Source of the DNA: Clostridium sp. OF03-18AA
Lineage (GTDB): Bacteria > Bacillota > Clostridia > Lachnospirales > Lachnospiraceae
Assembly: GCF_003478035.1 (NCBI RefSeq)
Contig: NZ_QUEP01000012.1
Span: 1-64,000 of the forward strand
Length of the DNA stretch: 64,000 nt
Reading direction: 5' to 3'
The notes below the pieces were generated by a model. The model was not told where the DNA came from, did not search any database, and saw only the letters and a program-made list of their open reading frames with translations. Below, in pieces: positions 63,317 to 64,000 of this stretch (position 1 is its first letter; every line of letters starts with the position of its first letter). Made by a program: the position numbers and the translations under genes.

Positions 63317-64000
63317 TTAACTCAGCATCTCACCTATCTTTTCCAGCGTATCCGCCTCGTAATCCACATGCACACCGGCTGTATTCTCCTGATGGTGCGG
63401 ATTGTACCACAGAGTATCGATTCCGGCATTGTTTCCTCCACGGATGTCAGAAGTCAGGGAGTCACCGATGATCAGCATGTTCTCCACATCGTTTCTGCCC
63501 ATCTTTTCAAAGCAGTAATCAAAATACTCCTGCTGCGGTTTCTGGTATCCGGATTCCTCGGAAACGTAGATTCCCTGAAACAGCTTGTCCAGGCCTGCTG
63601 CCGCGAGACGTTTATACTGGGTCTCAGCGACACCGTTTGTAACGATATGAAGCTCATAGCGATCCTTTAAGCCGTTGAGAAGATCCATAACACCGTCCAG
63701 AAGGAACGCGCTCTCATTTAATGTCTGGCGATACAAACTGTCGACCTCCGCGCCGTTTACCCTGATTCCAAAGTCACCGAAGAAGTCCTCAAATCGCAGG
63801 CTTAACACCTGCTCTCTCGTGATCTCCCCGCACTCTAACTTCTGCCAGTAGCTTTTGTTCAGATGGTGGTACTTCTGCACATTCTCCTCTGTAGCCGGTA
63901 CGCCAAAGTGGGTGAGTACCCGCTCGATGCCGATCCTCTCCGCCTTGTCGAAATCCAGAAGTGTTCCATCCACATCAAAAAGAAGCACCTGGTATTTTTT
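63317..64000 (-). CDS. yjjG: HAD-family phosphatase, YjjG-like (5' end beyond the window)
   Basis: The open frame continues to the right edge, so the first residues are missing. About 228 residues are visible: LLFDVDGTLLDF with the two catalytic Asp, a helical cap, IVTNGVAETQ (motif II), K in GYQKPQQEYF and IIGDSLTSDIRGG (motif IV). Matches the YjjG pyrimidine nucleotidase group, which dephosphorylates non-canonical nucleotides. GTG at 63988 is an internal codon, not the start. Confidence 0.85.
   Translation of the reverse strand, partial: KKYQVLLFDVDGTLLDFDKAERIGIERVLTHFGVPATEENVQKYHHLNKSYWQKLECGEITREQVLSLRFEDFFGDFGIRVNGAEVDSLYRQTLNESAFLLDGVMDLLNGLKDRYELHIVTNGVAETQYKRLAAAGLDKLFQGIYVSEESGYQKPQQEYFDYCFEKMGRNDVENMLIIGDSLTSDIRGGNNAGIDTLWYNPHHQENTAGVHVDYEADTLEKIGEMLS

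Overview
The window looks like chromosomal DNA of a gut-type member of the Lachnospiraceae (Clostridia). The signs are strong GGAGG ribosome-binding sites, consensus sigma-A promoters, a type III glutamine synthetase, a rubredoxin-first (reverse) rubrerythrin, LuxS, TRAP and BMP-family uptake systems, and lipoproteins with Ala/Thr/Glu-rich tethers. I see no rRNA, tRNA, CRISPR array, prophage or intact insertion sequence. The species cannot be named from sequence alone.

Layout. 0.3-4.8 kb: a phosphocholine-activation gene (wHTH-LicC-LicA fusion) next to a secreted choline-binding lysozyme. 4.9-9.9 kb: glutamine synthetase III, class II aldolase and threonine synthase. 10.1 kb: an unlisted 30-residue membrane peptide with its own promoter and terminator. 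10.4-14.0 kb: a TAXI-type TRAP operon. 14.3-21.9 kb: an operon with a 1618-residue HD/helical-repeat/NadD-like/PRTase-like fusion, an odd LDH-fold protein and a flavodoxin-fold oxidoreductase. 22.0-23.3 kb: PerR-like regulator and reverse rubrerythrin. 23.6-25.8 kb: larB-larC for the nickel-pincer cofactor, with a very His-rich LarC. 26-32.7 kb: an FAH-family enzyme, luxS, a GlgX-like protein lacking catalytic residues, Uup-type ABC-F and exonuclease III.

33-46 kb is a nucleoside/nucleobase island with two operons: iclR-ABC(NitT/TauT type)-nucleoside phosphorylase, and M20 amidohydrolase-BMP nucleoside ABC-adenosine deaminase. Between them lies a highly structured element (38161-38317) that folds on paper as abutting helices around a junction, inside the predicted leader of the iclR operon. 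46-55 kb is a sugar-acid island: a DctPQM TRAP transporter, two enolase-superfamily dehydratases, a zinc alcohol dehydrogenase, an RraA-like protein, an SDR and a GntR regulator. Both divergent control regions carry paired TGTGATATA sites 31-32 bp apart. 55-64 kb holds bioY with a BirA-like box, a MATE exporter with a long-range helix in its leader, a YkpA/YbiT-like ABC-F, a cold-shock gene with a terminator-like leader hairpin, malQ, a PucR/CdaR-type regulator and a HAD phosphatase cut by the right edge.

Physiology implied: a fermentative anaerobe that scavenges nucleosides and sugar acids, stores or mobilises glycogen, makes a nickel-pincer cofactor and decorates its surface with phosphocholine. 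All functions are from motif recognition by eye; no database search was run.
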